Notes: generated by a model from the letters alone, not told the origin. A DNA stretch of 64,000 nucleotides from Pseudomonas campi (GCF_013200955.2 NZ_CP053697.2:186001-250000); one strand, 5' to 3'. Counted from the stretch's first letter, positions 25,713 through 36,676 are shown. Translations and numbers: made by a program.

Positions 25713-25836
25713 GTAGGGTGCGCTGCGTGTTCACCATGCCCGGTCTGGGCTTGTAGGTGCGCACGGTATTCAACCGGGACACATGGGTGCGCACCAGAGA
25801 TGCCGCACGGAGCCCAGGTGCGCGTGGCGCCCCTAC
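25713..25836. repeat. Compound repeat of GTGCGC-type REP units
   Basis: The block opens GTAGGGTGCGC and closes GCGCCCCTAC, with internal GGTGCGCAC copies in both orientations. It has no coding potential and sits between rnk and the IS element. Confidence 0.55.
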
Positions 25837-25897
25837 GGATGCGTGGCTGCTTGCTTAGAGCCTGTTCACGATCTTTTCGCGCCGGGATAATTGCCCG

Positions 25898-26257
25898 ATG
25901 CGAAAGACTCAATACCCGAGCGACGTGAGTCGCGAACAATTCGAACAGATAAGGCCGCTGCTAGAGAGTGTGCGCAAGAAGACTAAGCCCAGGTCAGTAG
26001 ACCTGTATGAGGTTTGGTGCGCCGCGTTGTACCTGCTCAAGAGTGGCTGCCAATGGCGGATGCTACCGACTGACTACCCTAAGTGGCGGACGGTACACGC
26101 CTACTTCAGTCGTTGGAGTGAGCCCGATCCAGATGGCGTTAGCGTTTTGGAGCGGGCGCTCAAAAAATCAGGTTGGCGCGGCCCGTATCAGACAGGGGCG
26201 CAGCGCATGCACGACATTCTTGATCGTGGACGCGCAGAGCGTGAAAAATACCGATAG
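25898..26257 (+). CDS. IS5-family transposase, N-terminal frame (OrfA)
   Basis: 119 residues carrying the DUF4096-type N-terminal domain (REQFEQIRPLLESVRKKTKPRSVDLYEVWCAALYLLKSGCQWRMLP) that binds IS ends. After ALKK, encoded on an A6 run at 26162-26167, this frame continues into family-unlike sequence (SGWRGPYQTG), whereas the other frame continues with VGAAR, the normal family sequence. Full-length transposase therefore needs a +1 (or -2) shift near the A run. Programmed slippage is common in this group; a disabling mutation is the alternative. Confidence 0.85.
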   Translation: MRKTQYPSDVSREQFEQIRPLLESVRKKTKPRSVDLYEVWCAALYLLKSGCQWRMLPTDYPKWRTVHAYFSRWSEPDPDGVSVLERALKKSGWRGPYQTGAQRMHDILDRGRAEREKYR

Positions 26258-26690
26258 CGCTGACCAGAAAGGCTATGACGCAGGCAAGAAGGTCTCCGGG
26301 ATCAAGCGCCACATCGCCGTAGATACAGAAGGTCTGCCTCATGCGGTTGCGGTAACGACTGCAGATGTCACCGATCGCAAGGGGGCGCTGCTGGCGCTTG
26401 AGCGCGCGGCAGCAAGCTTACAAGGCGTGCAAAACGTCTTGGCGGACGGTGGCTATACAGGCAAGCCGTTTGCCCAGGCTGTGGAAGGCTTGCTGGGCGC
26501 GACAGTGCAGATCGCTAAACGTAGCGAACTGCATACCTTTGCGGTGATGCCACAACGCTGGGTGGTGGAACGATCCTTCGCCTGGCTGGAGAAGTGTCGT
26601 CGGTTGTGGAAGAACTGCGAGCGCAAACTCAATACCAGCTTGCAGCTCATCCACTTGGCCTTCCTTGTGCTGCTGCTCAAAAGATCGTGA
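26007..26690 (+). CDS. IS5-family transposase, catalytic frame (OrfB)
   Basis: The meaningful part begins about 26169 with QVGAAR; sequence before that is a shadow of OrfA. It contains the complete DDE core: first Asp in FLIVDAQSVK, second in VLADGGYTG, and Glu in VVERSFAWLEKCRRLW. The Y-(2)-R-(3)-E-(6)-K-type signature is typical of IS5. No good ribosome-binding site is seen for independent translation, supporting expression as an OrfA-OrfB fusion. Confidence 0.85.
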   Translation: MRFGAPRCTCSRVAANGGCYRLTTLSGGRYTPTSVVGVSPIQMALAFWSGRSKNQVGAARIRQGRSACTTFLIVDAQSVKNTDSADQKGYDAGKKVSGIKRHIAVDTEGLPHAVAVTTADVTDRKGALLALERAAASLQGVQNVLADGGYTGKPFAQAVEGLLGATVQIAKRSELHTFAVMPQRWVVERSFAWLEKCRRLWKNCERKLNTSLQLIHLAFLVLLLKRS

Positions 26691-26698
26691 ACAGGCTC

Positions 26699-28408
<1,710 letters not shown>

Positions 28409-28447
28409 CTAGATCAAGTCGATGTTTTTGCCCTGCATGCGGCGGTG

Positions 28448-28486
28448 GCCCTCTCCCCCGGCCCCTCTCCCACAAGTGGGAGAGGG
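28448..28486. repeat. Dispersed CCCTCTCCC repeat
   Basis: CCCTCTCCCCCGG followed by CCCCTCTCCCAC-AAG-TGGGAGAGGGG. The same family, inverted, is at 54755-54794. It lies between ligB and aguA and can fold into a strong hairpin, so it may act as the aguA transcript end. Confidence 0.75.
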
Positions 28487-28521
28487 GAGACATCGTGTTG
28501 CGGACGCAGCTCTGGGGATAG

Positions 28522-29619
28522 TCAGCCAGCCGGCTGCTGCTGGGTGATGCAGTGGATATTGCCGCCGCCGAGGAGTATCTCGCGGCCCGGCACCATCACC
28601 ACGCGGTGCTCGGGGAACAGGCGCTGCAGGATGGCGCGTGCTTCCTCGTCCTTGGGGTCATCGAAGCTCGGCGTGATGATGCCGCCGTTGACGATCAGGA
28701 AGTTGACGTAGGAGCCGGCCAGGCGCACCGCGGGGCTGCGCTCCTGGGTGCCGGCGACCAGGTCGACGCCGGCGCATTCTTCCTCGGTGGCGTACAGCGG
28801 GCCGGGAATCGGCATCTTGTGCACGACGAACGCGCGGCCCTTGGCGTCGCGGGCGTTTTCCAGCACGCGCATGGCGGCCTGGCAGCGCGGGTAGTTGGGG
28901 TCGTTGACGTCGTCGGTCCAGGCCAGCAGCACTTCGCCGGGGCGCACGTAGCAGCAGAAATTGTCGACGTGGCCATCGGTCTCGTCATTGAACAGGCCGT
29001 CCGGTAGCCAGACTACCGTGTCGATGGCCAGGTGCGTGCGCAGCATGTCCTCGATCTGCTCGCGGCTCAGGTGCGGATTGCGGTTGCGGTTGAGCAGGCA
29101 TTGCTCGGTGGTGATCAGGGTGCCTTCGCCGTCTACATGGATCGAGCCGCCTTCCAGCACGAAGCCTTCGGTGCGGTAGCGCGCGCAGCGCTCGATCTCG
29201 AGAATCTTGCTGGCCACCTGGTCATCGCGCTGCCAGGGGGCGTAGAGGCCGCCGTCGAAGCCGCCCCAGGCGTTGAAGCCCCAGTCCACGCCGCGCACGC
29301 CGCCCTGGTCGTTGATCACGAAGGTCGGCCCGGTGTCGCGCACCCAGGCGTCATCGGTGCTGATTTCCACCAGGCGGATATTGCCGTGGTCGAGGCGCGC
29401 ACGGGCGTTCTCGTATTGGCCGGCGGAGACGCAGACGGTCACCGGTTCGAATTCGGCGATGGCCTTGGCCACCGCAGTGAAGGCAGTCTGCGCCGGCTTG
29501 CCGCCGAGGCGCCAGTTGTCCGGGCGCTCGGGCCAGACCATCCAGGCCTGGCTCTGCGGTGCCCACTCGGCGGGCATGTAGAAGCCATCGGCGCGTGGGG
29601 TGCTGGTGAGAGTGGTCAT
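28522..29619 (-). CDS. aguA: Agmatine deiminase AguA
   Basis: A 365-residue guanidino-modifying enzyme that converts agmatine to N-carbamoylputrescine and ammonia. Typical motifs: [60 protein letters not shown], and the catalytic cysteine in [14 protein letters not shown] 29619 is used because the extension to 29682 runs through a REP repeat. It is downstream of aguB in the same direction, 95 bp away with a 61-bp REPIN between them. Confidence 0.96.
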   Translation of the reverse strand: MTTLTSTPRADGFYMPAEWAPQSQAWMVWPERPDNWRLGGKPAQTAFTAVAKAIAEFEPVTVCVSAGQYENARARLDHGNIRLVEISTDDAWVRDTGPTFVINDQGGVRGVDWGFNAWGGFDGGLYAPWQRDDQVASKILEIERCARYRTEGFVLEGGSIHVDGEGTLITTEQCLLNRNRNPHLSREQIEDMLRTHLAIDTVVWLPDGLFNDETDGHVDNFCCYVRPGEVLLAWTDDVNDPNYPRCQAAMRVLENARDAKGRAFVVHKMPIPGPLYATEEECAGVDLVAGTQERSPAVRLAGSYVNFLIVNGGIITPSFDDPKDEEARAILQRLFPEHRVVMVPGREILLGGGNIHCITQQQPAG

Positions 29620-29630
29620 GTCTTGCTCCT

Positions 29631-29691
29631 GTAGCCCGGATGCAATCCGGGGGTCTTGGTTCGGGGGCCTCCCGGATTGCATCCGGGCTAC
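29631..29691. repeat. REPIN-like element between aguB and aguA
   Basis: 61 bp with the same two 21-nt arms (GTAGCCCGGATGCAATCC...) as the element at 9831-9891. It separates two genes that would otherwise form a compact operon and may stabilise the upstream aguB mRNA. Confidence 0.85.
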
Positions 29692-29714
29692 GGGCCTGGC
29701 GAAGAGGCTATGCC

Positions 29715-30593
<879 letters not shown>

Positions 30594-30691
30594 GAAACAC
30601 CTCGTAGGAGTGCTGGAAAAGGTCGTCTGCAAGCGCAGCGACCTGTGACTGTGCCGTGGCGGTGCATCGCCATCAGGCAGCGGATGGCCAT

Positions 30692-30780
30692 TTTATATCC
30701 GATAAAAATCGGCTTAGGAAGCTGTTTTTAGCTTTTAAGAACGCATTTAACCGATTTATATCGAATTAAATCCGGATTTA
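30692..30780 (-). promoter_or_regulatory. AguR-type control region upstream of aguBA
   Basis: An AT-rich island in GC-rich surroundings contains CCGAT-AAAA-ATCGG (30699-30712), a perfect 14-bp palindrome TAAATCCGGATTTA (30767-30780), and TTTATATC twice as a direct repeat (30692 and 30755, 63 bp apart, six helical turns). This is consistent with binding of a TetR dimer at two sites. Assignment to AguR is by context. Confidence 0.5.
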
Positions 30781-30855
30781 AGACCGAGCAAAACCAGGCC
30801 GAGGCATTGGGCTGCGGGCTCGGCGGCGAATGGTGGAGGTGCGGGCGGTGGCGCT

Positions 30856-31497
30856 TCAGCTCAGTGGCAGGCGGCGCTTGGGCAGGGCGGGCGGCAGGTA
30901 GAGGCTGAGGTAGGCATCGAATACGCGCATGCCTTCCTCGGCCAGGCGCGGGGTGATCACGCCATGCAGTTGCACCGAGCGGGCGTAGACGCGGTCGCCC
31001 AGTTCCATGGCCAGGGCAAACACATCGATATCTTCCGGCAGATGTGGCAGGGGGAAATGCCGCTCGAACAGGGCCTGCATCAGGCGACCCAGTTCCAGGT
31101 CGTGCTGGCGGTCGGCCTGGACTACTTCGGCCAGGCCGTGCTGGGCCAGGATCAGCTGGCGCGCGGCACTGTCGCGGGCGTAGATGGCCAGCATGCGCTG
31201 TTCGACGATGCGCGACAGGTCGCGCCAGTCATGCAGCTCGGCATGCGCCACTGGTTGCAGCAGGCAGTCGCGGAAGGCGGCGTGGATGTCGGCGGTGAGT
31301 GCCTCGAGCAGCGCCGGCACGCTGGCGAAGAAGTGGTAGACGGAGGACGGCGGAATCTCCGCGCGCTCCGCCACGCTGTAGATCGACAGGCCGTTGAAGC
31401 CCTGCTCGCTGAGCAGCGCGCGCGCGGCGTCGAGGATCAGGGCGATGCGCGCCTGGCTGCTGGCGCGGGGTTTGCGGGGGCTGGCGGTGCGGGTCAT
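30856..31497 (-). CDS. aguR: TetR-family regulator of agmatine catabolism (AguR)
   Basis: A 213-residue TetR protein with N-terminal HTH (ARIALILDAARALLSEQGFNGLSIYSVAERAEIPPSSVYHFFASVPALLEAL). It is immediately upstream of aguBA in the same orientation, as for PAO1 aguR, the repressor that is relieved by agmatine/N-carbamoylputrescine. ATG 31497 gives the usual short basic N-terminus (MTRTASPRKPRASSQ); the in-frame extension overlaps the next gene and is rejected. Confidence 0.88.
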   Translation of the reverse strand: MTRTASPRKPRASSQARIALILDAARALLSEQGFNGLSIYSVAERAEIPPSSVYHFFASVPALLEALTADIHAAFRDCLLQPVAHAELHDWRDLSRIVEQRMLAIYARDSAARQLILAQHGLAEVVQADRQHDLELGRLMQALFERHFPLPHLPEDIDVFALAMELGDRVYARSVQLHGVITPRLAEEGMRVFDAYLSLYLPPALPKRRLPLS

Positions 31498-31601
31498 GCC
31501 GGACTCCTGTCCTGGGGAGGCGCTATTGGACGCCAGACGGACAGGGGAGGCAAGTCGCAGGTGGGGCGGCCGGGGCGACAGGGCCCCGGCTGCGGGTCGG
31601 A

Positions 31602-32678
31602 TTACAGCGGTGCGGCTGCCGAGGGGCCATCGCGGAAACGCGTCCAGACCTCGTCGCGGGTGCTTTTCAGCTTGTCCGGCAGCGGCACCAGGGCGAACAG
31701 GCGGCGCTTGGTGTCGCGGTCCGGATACAGGCCGGGCTGGTCGCGCAGGGCTGGGTCGAGGAACTCGCGGGCATCGGCGTTGGCGCTCGGGTAGAGGGTT
31801 TCCTCGGTGATCTTCGCCGCCACCTGCGGTTGCATCAGGTAGTCGATGAACTTGTGCGCGAGGTCGGCGCGGCGGGCGCTGCTGGGGATTACCAGGTTGT
31901 CGATGAACAGCGAGGAGCCTTCTTCCGGCACCACGAACTGCACGGGTTGGCCGGCATCGGCCGCGGCCAGGGCGTCGCCGACCCAGGCCAGGGCGACGCA
32001 CAGCTTGCCCTGGTTGAGGTCGTCGATATAGCGCTCGCTGTCGACGTAGCGCAGGTTCGGGCGCAGGCCGTCGAGAATCGCGCCGGCCTTGCGGATGCGC
32101 CCCGGCGAGCTGTTGCTGAGGCTGCGCCCCTGATAGTTCATCAGGCCGTAGAGCACTTCGTCCGGCGCATCCAGCATGCTGACACCGCAAGCGGCCAGCT
32201 TGCTGCTCTGGGCCGGATCGAACAGCAGGCTCCAGCTGTGCGGCAGCGTGCCGCCCAGCGCGGCGGTGGCCTGCGGGGTGTTGATGGCCAGGCCGACGGC
32301 GCCCCACAGGTAGGGCACGGCATAGCGGTTGTTGGGGTCGACGGCGGCCAGCTTGTTGAGCAGCTGCTTGTCGAGGTGCTTGCGGTTGCCCAGGCGAGCG
32401 AGGTCCAGGGGTTGCAGCTTGCCAGCGCGGATCAGCTCCGGCAGCTCGTCGTGGGAGGGCACGGCGATATCGATGGCGGTATCGCTGGCCAGAATCTGGT
32501 CGAGCTCTTCGTCGGTGCTGAAGGTGTGGTACTCGACTTCGATCCCGGTTTCCTTAGTGAAGTCGCTCAGCACCTGGGGTGCGATGTAGTCGTTCCAGTT
32601 GTAGACCCGGATGCTGTCGGCGGCGACCGCCAGTCCGGGAGATAACACCAGCAGCAGCGGAGCAAGAGCGCGAAACAT
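31602..32678 (-). CDS. Periplasmic polyamine-binding protein (PotF-like) of the agu/spu cluster
   Basis: A 358-residue extracytoplasmic solute-binding protein with signal peptide (MFRALAPLLLVLSPGLAVAA). SIRVYNWNDYIAPQVLSDFTKETG is the PotF/SpuD family start, and YLWGAVGLAINT, SMLDAPDEVLYGLMNY and LCVALAWVGDALAA match ligand-cleft segments, though the usual [13 protein letters not shown] is replaced by RYIDDLNQGKLCVA. It is more divergent from SpuD/SpuE than these are from each other. In PAO1 an equivalent gene lies between aguR and spuI. Its ligand is not certain. Confidence 0.9.
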   Translation of the reverse strand: MFRALAPLLLVLSPGLAVAADSIRVYNWNDYIAPQVLSDFTKETGIEVEYHTFSTDEELDQILASDTAIDIAVPSHDELPELIRAGKLQPLDLARLGNRKHLDKQLLNKLAAVDPNNRYAVPYLWGAVGLAINTPQATAALGGTLPHSWSLLFDPAQSSKLAACGVSMLDAPDEVLYGLMNYQGRSLSNSSPGRIRKAGAILDGLRPNLRYVDSERYIDDLNQGKLCVALAWVGDALAAADAGQPVQFVVPEEGSSLFIDNLVIPSSARRADLAHKFIDYLMQPQVAAKITEETLYPSANADAREFLDPALRDQPGLYPDRDTKRRLFALVPLPDKLKSTRDEVWTRFRDGPSAAAPL

Positions 32679-32778
32679 GACGACCTCCTTGGTGATGTGG
32701 GCAATGCAGCAGGCAAAGCTTCGCCAGACCACGTACGGGGAGTGGCGTAATCGGGGCAACACGGGCAGCGGATAAAAC

Positions 32779-32800
32779 GACGCCGGCTAGAGCCGGCGTC
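32779..32800 (-). terminator. Intrinsic terminator of spuI
   Basis: GACGCCGGC-TCTA-GCCGGCGTC on the minus strand, followed by GTTTTAT. It separates spuI from the binding-protein gene. Confidence 0.7.
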
Positions 32801-32811
32801 GGGGGTGGTGC

Positions 32812-34191
32812 TTATACGGTGTGCAGGTACCAGTTGTATTCGAGGTCGGAGATGGTGGTCTCGAACTCTTCCAGCTCGGCTTCCTTACAGGCGACGAAGA
32901 TGTCGATGTAATCCGGACTGATGTACTGGTTCAGCACGGCACTGTCGTCCAGCTCGCGCAGGGCATCGCGCAGGTTGTTCGGCAGGCTCTGTTCCAGTTG
33001 CTCGTAGGAGTTGCCCTCGATCGGCTCGCCCGGCTCGACCTTGTTGGTCAGGCCGTGGTGAATGCCGGCGAGGATCGACGCCATCATCAGATACGGGTTG
33101 GCATCGGCACCGGCGACGCGGTGTTCGATGCGCACCGAGTCCGGGCTGCCGTTGGGAACGCGCACGGCCACGGTACGGTTGTCGATACCCCAGCTCGGCG
33201 CGTTGGGCACATAGAACTGTGCGCCGAAGCGGCGGTACGAGTTGACGTTGGGGCAGAGGAACGCCATCGAGGCTGGCATGGTCTCGAGGATGCCGCCGAT
33301 GGCGTGACGCAGCAGGTCGCTTTGCAGCGGGTCGTCGGTGGTGAAGATGTTCTTGCCGGTGGTCTTGTCGAGCAGCGAGATGTGCACATGCAGACCGTTA
33401 CCTGCCTGGCCCGGGTAGGGCTTGGCCATGAAGGTGGTGTCCATCTCATGGTCATAGGCGATGTTCTTGACCAGGCGCTTGAGCAGCAGGGCGTAGTCGC
33501 AGGCCTTGATCGCATCGTTGGTGTGATGCAGGTTGACTTCGAACTGCGCCGGGGCGCTTTCCTTGACGATGGCGTCGGCCGGGATGTCTTGTTCCTTGGC
33601 CGCTTCCAGCATGTCCTGCAGGCAGTCGACGTACTCGTCGAGGTCATCGATCAGGTACACCTGGGTAGAAATCGGGCGTTTACCGGACAGCGGCGAGCGC
33701 GGTGGCTGCGGGCGGCCGTTCACGTTCTCCTGGTCGATCAGGTAGAACTCCAGCTCGAAGGCGGCGCAGATGGTCAGGTTCATCTCGTCGAACTTGGCCA
33801 CCACCTGGCGCAGCACTTCGCGCGGGTCGGCGAAGAACGGGCGACCATCGAGCTCGTGCATGGTCATCAGCAACTGCGCGGTGGGGCGCTTCTGCCAGGG
33901 CTCTTTGCACAGGGTATTGGGAATCGGGAAACAGATGCGGTCGGCGTCGCCGATGTCCAGGCCAAGGCCGGAGCTTTCGACAGTGGAACCGTTGATATCG
34001 AGGGCAAATAGAGAAGCGGGCAGGTTGATGCCCTTTTCGTACACTTTATGCAGGCTGTTGCGGTCGATGCGCTTGCCGCGCACCACGCCGTTCATGTCTG
34101 CAATAAGAAGGTCGACGAACAGGACCTCAGGATGTTCCTTAAGGAACGCGTTCGCTTCGTTGAGCTGAACGGCACGCGGGGGTACCGACAT
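32812..34191 (-). CDS. spuI: Gamma-glutamylpolyamine synthetase (glutamine-synthetase-like), SpuI
   Basis: A 459-residue GS-superfamily ligase that attaches glutamate to putrescine or other polyamines using ATP. GS landmarks: FVDLLIADMNGVVRGKR, AAFELEFYLID (metal glutamate), QFEVNLHHT, FMAKPYPGQAGNGLHVHISL (His/metal site), NRTVAVRVP and RIEHRVAGADANPYLM. It is divergent from spuA with 277 bp between starts that hold two long inverted repeats. SpuB at 35310 is a paralogue. PAO1 has several such ligases with differing polyamine preference. Confidence 0.93.
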   Translation of the reverse strand: MSVPPRAVQLNEANAFLKEHPEVLFVDLLIADMNGVVRGKRIDRNSLHKVYEKGINLPASLFALDINGSTVESSGLGLDIGDADRICFPIPNTLCKEPWQKRPTAQLLMTMHELDGRPFFADPREVLRQVVAKFDEMNLTICAAFELEFYLIDQENVNGRPQPPRSPLSGKRPISTQVYLIDDLDEYVDCLQDMLEAAKEQDIPADAIVKESAPAQFEVNLHHTNDAIKACDYALLLKRLVKNIAYDHEMDTTFMAKPYPGQAGNGLHVHISLLDKTTGKNIFTTDDPLQSDLLRHAIGGILETMPASMAFLCPNVNSYRRFGAQFYVPNAPSWGIDNRTVAVRVPNGSPDSVRIEHRVAGADANPYLMMASILAGIHHGLTNKVEPGEPIEGNSYEQLEQSLPNNLRDALRELDDSAVLNQYISPDYIDIFVACKEAELEEFETTISDLEYNWYLHTV

Positions 34192-34285
34192 GATGCAACA
34201 CCTTTTTTGTTAAAAATTTCAATCATGCGTTCGCACAGGTGTGAGTCAATCTTAAACACCCTGTGCTGTCAATAGTTGACCATTC

Positions 34286-34430
34286 TGCCCTGAAATGGGG
34301 CTCTATGGCCAGTTTTGGGGCGTTTCAGGGCAATCTAAGGTCATTTTCAGCCGTGCCTGACGCGGTGCTCAGTGGCCTGTGTTCAATTTTTTACAGCCCT
34401 ATTGTGTAAAAAATCGAACAAGGCTAATCT
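34286..34430. promoter_or_regulatory. spuI-spuA divergent operator region with two long inverted repeats
   Basis: Repeat 1: TGCCCTGAAA (34286-34295) / TTTCAGGGCA (34323-34332), 10 bp perfect. Repeat 2: TGTTCAATTTTTTACA (34380-34395) / TGTAAAAAATCGAACA (34405-34420), 15 of 16 paired with a 9-bp centre. A possible spuA promoter, TTGTGT (34402-34407) and TAATCT (34425-34430) with 17-bp spacing, overlaps the right arm of repeat 2, as expected for repression. PauR is the natural candidate; this is inference. Confidence 0.55.
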
Positions 34431-34468
34431 CGGCCTCAATCTAATAACAGCAATAAAACAGGTGTCCC

Positions 34469-35221
34469 ATGTCACGCCTGCCGTTAATCGGCGTAACCGC
34501 CTGCACCAAGCAGGTAGGCCTGCACCTCAACCACATCGTTGGCGACAAATATGTTCGCGCAGTCGCTGTCGGCGCTGGCGGTTTGCCGCTGGTGATTCCA
34601 TCGCTCGGTGAACTGATTGATCAGCCCACCCTGCTAGCCAGTCTAGATGGCCTGCTGTTTACCGGCTCGCCGTCGAACGTCGAACCGCATCACTATAGCG
34701 GCCCGGCCAGTGAGCCCGGCACGCCCCATGATCCCTATCGCGACCAGACCACCCTGCCATTGATTCGTGATGCAGTGGCGGCCGGTATCCCGGTGCTCGG
34801 CATTTGCCGCGGCTTCCAGGAAATGAACGTGGCCTTTGGCGGCACCCTGCACCAGAAAGTGCACGAGGTTGCCGGGATGATGGATCACCGCGAGCCGGCC
34901 GAGCAGCCGGTTGAGGTGCAATACGCTGCACGCCACCCGCTGCAGGTGCAGCCAGGTGGTCTCCTCGCCGGCCTCGGCTTGCCGGACGAGATTCAAGTCA
35001 ATTCCATTCATGGCCAGGGCGTTCAGCGTCTGGCGCCGGGCCTTCGCGTAGAAGCACTGGCGCCTGACGGGTTGATCGAAGCCTTCTCCGTCGAAGGTGC
35101 GCCAAGCTTTGCGCTCGGGGTGCAGTTCCACCCGGAGTGGCAGGTACGATCCAACCCGAATTATCTCGCCATCTTCCAGGCCTTTGGTGAGGCTTGCAGG
35201 AAGAGGGCGGGGCAACGCTGA
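34469..35221 (+). CDS. spuA: Gamma-glutamyl-GABA hydrolase / class I glutamine amidotransferase SpuA
   Basis: A 250-residue peptidase C26 (PuuD-like) enzyme that releases GABA or analogues from gamma-glutamyl intermediates. The nucleophile is in the elbow VLGICRGFQEMNVAFGG, and the His-Glu pair is in GVQFHPEWQ. The start MSRLPLIGVTACTKQVG is family-like. It opens the plus-strand spu cluster; spuB follows 88 bp downstream. A candidate promoter/operator overlaps the inverted repeat at 34380-34420. Confidence 0.93.
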   Translation: MSRLPLIGVTACTKQVGLHLNHIVGDKYVRAVAVGAGGLPLVIPSLGELIDQPTLLASLDGLLFTGSPSNVEPHHYSGPASEPGTPHDPYRDQTTLPLIRDAVAAGIPVLGICRGFQEMNVAFGGTLHQKVHEVAGMMDHREPAEQPVEVQYAARHPLQVQPGGLLAGLGLPDEIQVNSIHGQGVQRLAPGLRVEALAPDGLIEAFSVEGAPSFALGVQFHPEWQVRSNPNYLAIFQAFGEACRKRAGQR

Positions 35222-35241
35222 GTAGGTGAGGCAACCGGCAG

Positions 35242-35297
35242 GTGAAACTGGGAGGTTTCACTAGGCTTTAACCGGTCCGCAGAAGCCGCTCTACAAT
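35242..35297 (+). promoter_or_regulatory. spuB upstream inverted repeat and -10 box
   Basis: GTGAAAC (35242-35248) / GTTTCAC (35255-35261) with a 6-bp loop, then TACAAT (35292-35297), a strong -10 box 12 bp before the spuB start codon. No convincing -35 at standard spacing; the inverted repeat covers that area, so activation or repression at spuB separate from spuA is possible. Confidence 0.4.
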
Positions 35298-35309
35298 CCT
35301 GAGGTCTTT

Positions 35310-36668
35310 ATGACTAGCAAGCTCGACCAGCTCACCAGCTGGCTGAAAGAACGCAAAATCACCGAAGTTGAATGCATGATCAGCGACCTTACCGGCATTG
35401 CCCGCGGTAAGATTTCGCCGACCAACAAGTTCCTCGACGAGAAGGGCATGCGCCTCCCCGAGAGTGTGCTGCTGCAGACCGTTACCGGCGACTACGTCGA
35501 GGACGACATCTATTACGAGCTCCTCGACGAGGCGGACATCGACATGTTCTGTCGTCCCGACGAGAACGCCGTATTCCTGGTGCCTTGGGCCATCGAGCCC
35601 ACTGCGATGGTGATCCACGACACCTTCGACAAGCAGGGCAACCCGATTGAGCTGTCGCCGCGCAACATCCTCAAGAACATCCTCAAGCTGTACGCAGCCA
35701 AGGGCTGGAAGCCGATCGTCGCGCCGGAGATGGAGTTCTACCTGACCAAGCGCAACAGCGACCCGGACTTCCCGCTGGTGGCGCCGATGGGCCGCTCCGG
35801 GCGTCCGGAAGTCGGTCGCCAGTCGTTCTCCATCGACGCGGCCAACGAATTCGATCCGTTGTTCGAAGACGTCTACGACTGGTGCGAGCTGCAGACCCTG
35901 GACCTCGACACGCTGATCCACGAAGACGGCCCGGCGCAGATGGAAATCAACTTCCGTCACGGCGATGCCCTGCACCTGGCCGACCAGATCACCGTGTTCA
36001 AGCGCACCATGCGCGAAGCCGCGCTGAAGCATGACGTGGCGGCGACCTTTATGGCCAAGCCGATCACCGACCAGCCGGGCAGCGCCATGCACATCCACCA
36101 GAGTGTGGTGGACGTGAATACCGGTAAGAACCTGTTCTCCAACGAAGACGGGACCATGAGTGAACTGTTCCTGCACCACATCGGTGGCCTGCAGAAATAC
36201 ATTCCCGAAGTGCTGCCGCTGTTCGCGCCGAACGTCAACTCGTTCCGCCGTTTCCTGCCGGATACCTCGGCGCCGGTGAACGTCGAGTGGGGTGAAGAGA
36301 ACCGCACCGTGGGCCTGCGCGTACCGGAAGCCGGGCCGCAGAACCGCCGCGTGGAAAACCGCTTGGCCGGTGCCGACGCCAACCCGTATCTGGTGCTGGC
36401 TGCGTCCTTGCTGTGTGGCTATATCGGCATGGTCGAAGGCATCAACCCGAGCGCGCCGGTCAAAGGCCGTGGCTACGAGCGCCGCAACCTGGCCCTGCCG
36501 GTGACCATCGAAAGCGCCCTGGAGCGCATGGAAGCCTGCAAGGACGCCGAGAAATACCTGGGTGCGAAATTCGTCCGCGGCTATGTCGCAGTGAAACGTG
36601 CCGAGCATGAAAACTTTAAACGGGTGATCAGCTCCTGGGAACGCGAGTTCCTGCTGCTCTCCGTCTGA
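35310..36668 (+). CDS. spuB: Gamma-glutamylpolyamine synthetase (glutamine-synthetase-like), SpuB
   Basis: A 452-residue GS-like ligase paralogous to SpuI. GS landmarks: EVECMISDLTGIARGK, APEMEFYLTKR, QMEINFRHGDAL, FMAKPITDQPGSAMHIHQSV, NRTVGLRVP and RRVENRLAGADANPYLV. It has a typical N-terminal MTSKLDQLTSWLKERKITE. It precedes spuC; a perfect 12-bp-stem hairpin occupies the gap. Substrate preference relative to SpuI cannot be read from the sequence. Confidence 0.93.
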   Translation: MTSKLDQLTSWLKERKITEVECMISDLTGIARGKISPTNKFLDEKGMRLPESVLLQTVTGDYVEDDIYYELLDEADIDMFCRPDENAVFLVPWAIEPTAMVIHDTFDKQGNPIELSPRNILKNILKLYAAKGWKPIVAPEMEFYLTKRNSDPDFPLVAPMGRSGRPEVGRQSFSIDAANEFDPLFEDVYDWCELQTLDLDTLIHEDGPAQMEINFRHGDALHLADQITVFKRTMREAALKHDVAATFMAKPITDQPGSAMHIHQSVVDVNTGKNLFSNEDGTMSELFLHHIGGLQKYIPEVLPLFAPNVNSFRRFLPDTSAPVNVEWGEENRTVGLRVPEAGPQNRRVENRLAGADANPYLVLAASLLCGYIGMVEGINPSAPVKGRGYERRNLALPVTIESALERMEACKDAEKYLGAKFVRGYVAVKRAEHENFKRVISSWEREFLLLSV

Positions 36669-36676
36669 TCGGGGCG

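Larger units (their letters stand above)
25858..26698 (+). mobile_element. Complete IS5-family insertion sequence (IS427/IS1031-like), 841 bp
   Basis: Perfect 20-bp terminal inverted repeats (GAGCCTGTTCACGATCTTTT) bound two overlapping transposase frames. The element is flanked by a 3-bp duplication TTA (25855-25857 and 26699-26701). The right-hand TTA is the complement of the ligB stop codon TAA. The ends are intact, so the element looks recent. Related ends are found on the MITE-like block at 2242-2438. Confidence 0.92.

Noticed and set aside
31498..32307. Extended frame upstream of aguR
   Set aside because: Arg/Pro-rich translation antisense-like to, and overlapping, the binding-protein gene in another frame; TetR begins at 31497.
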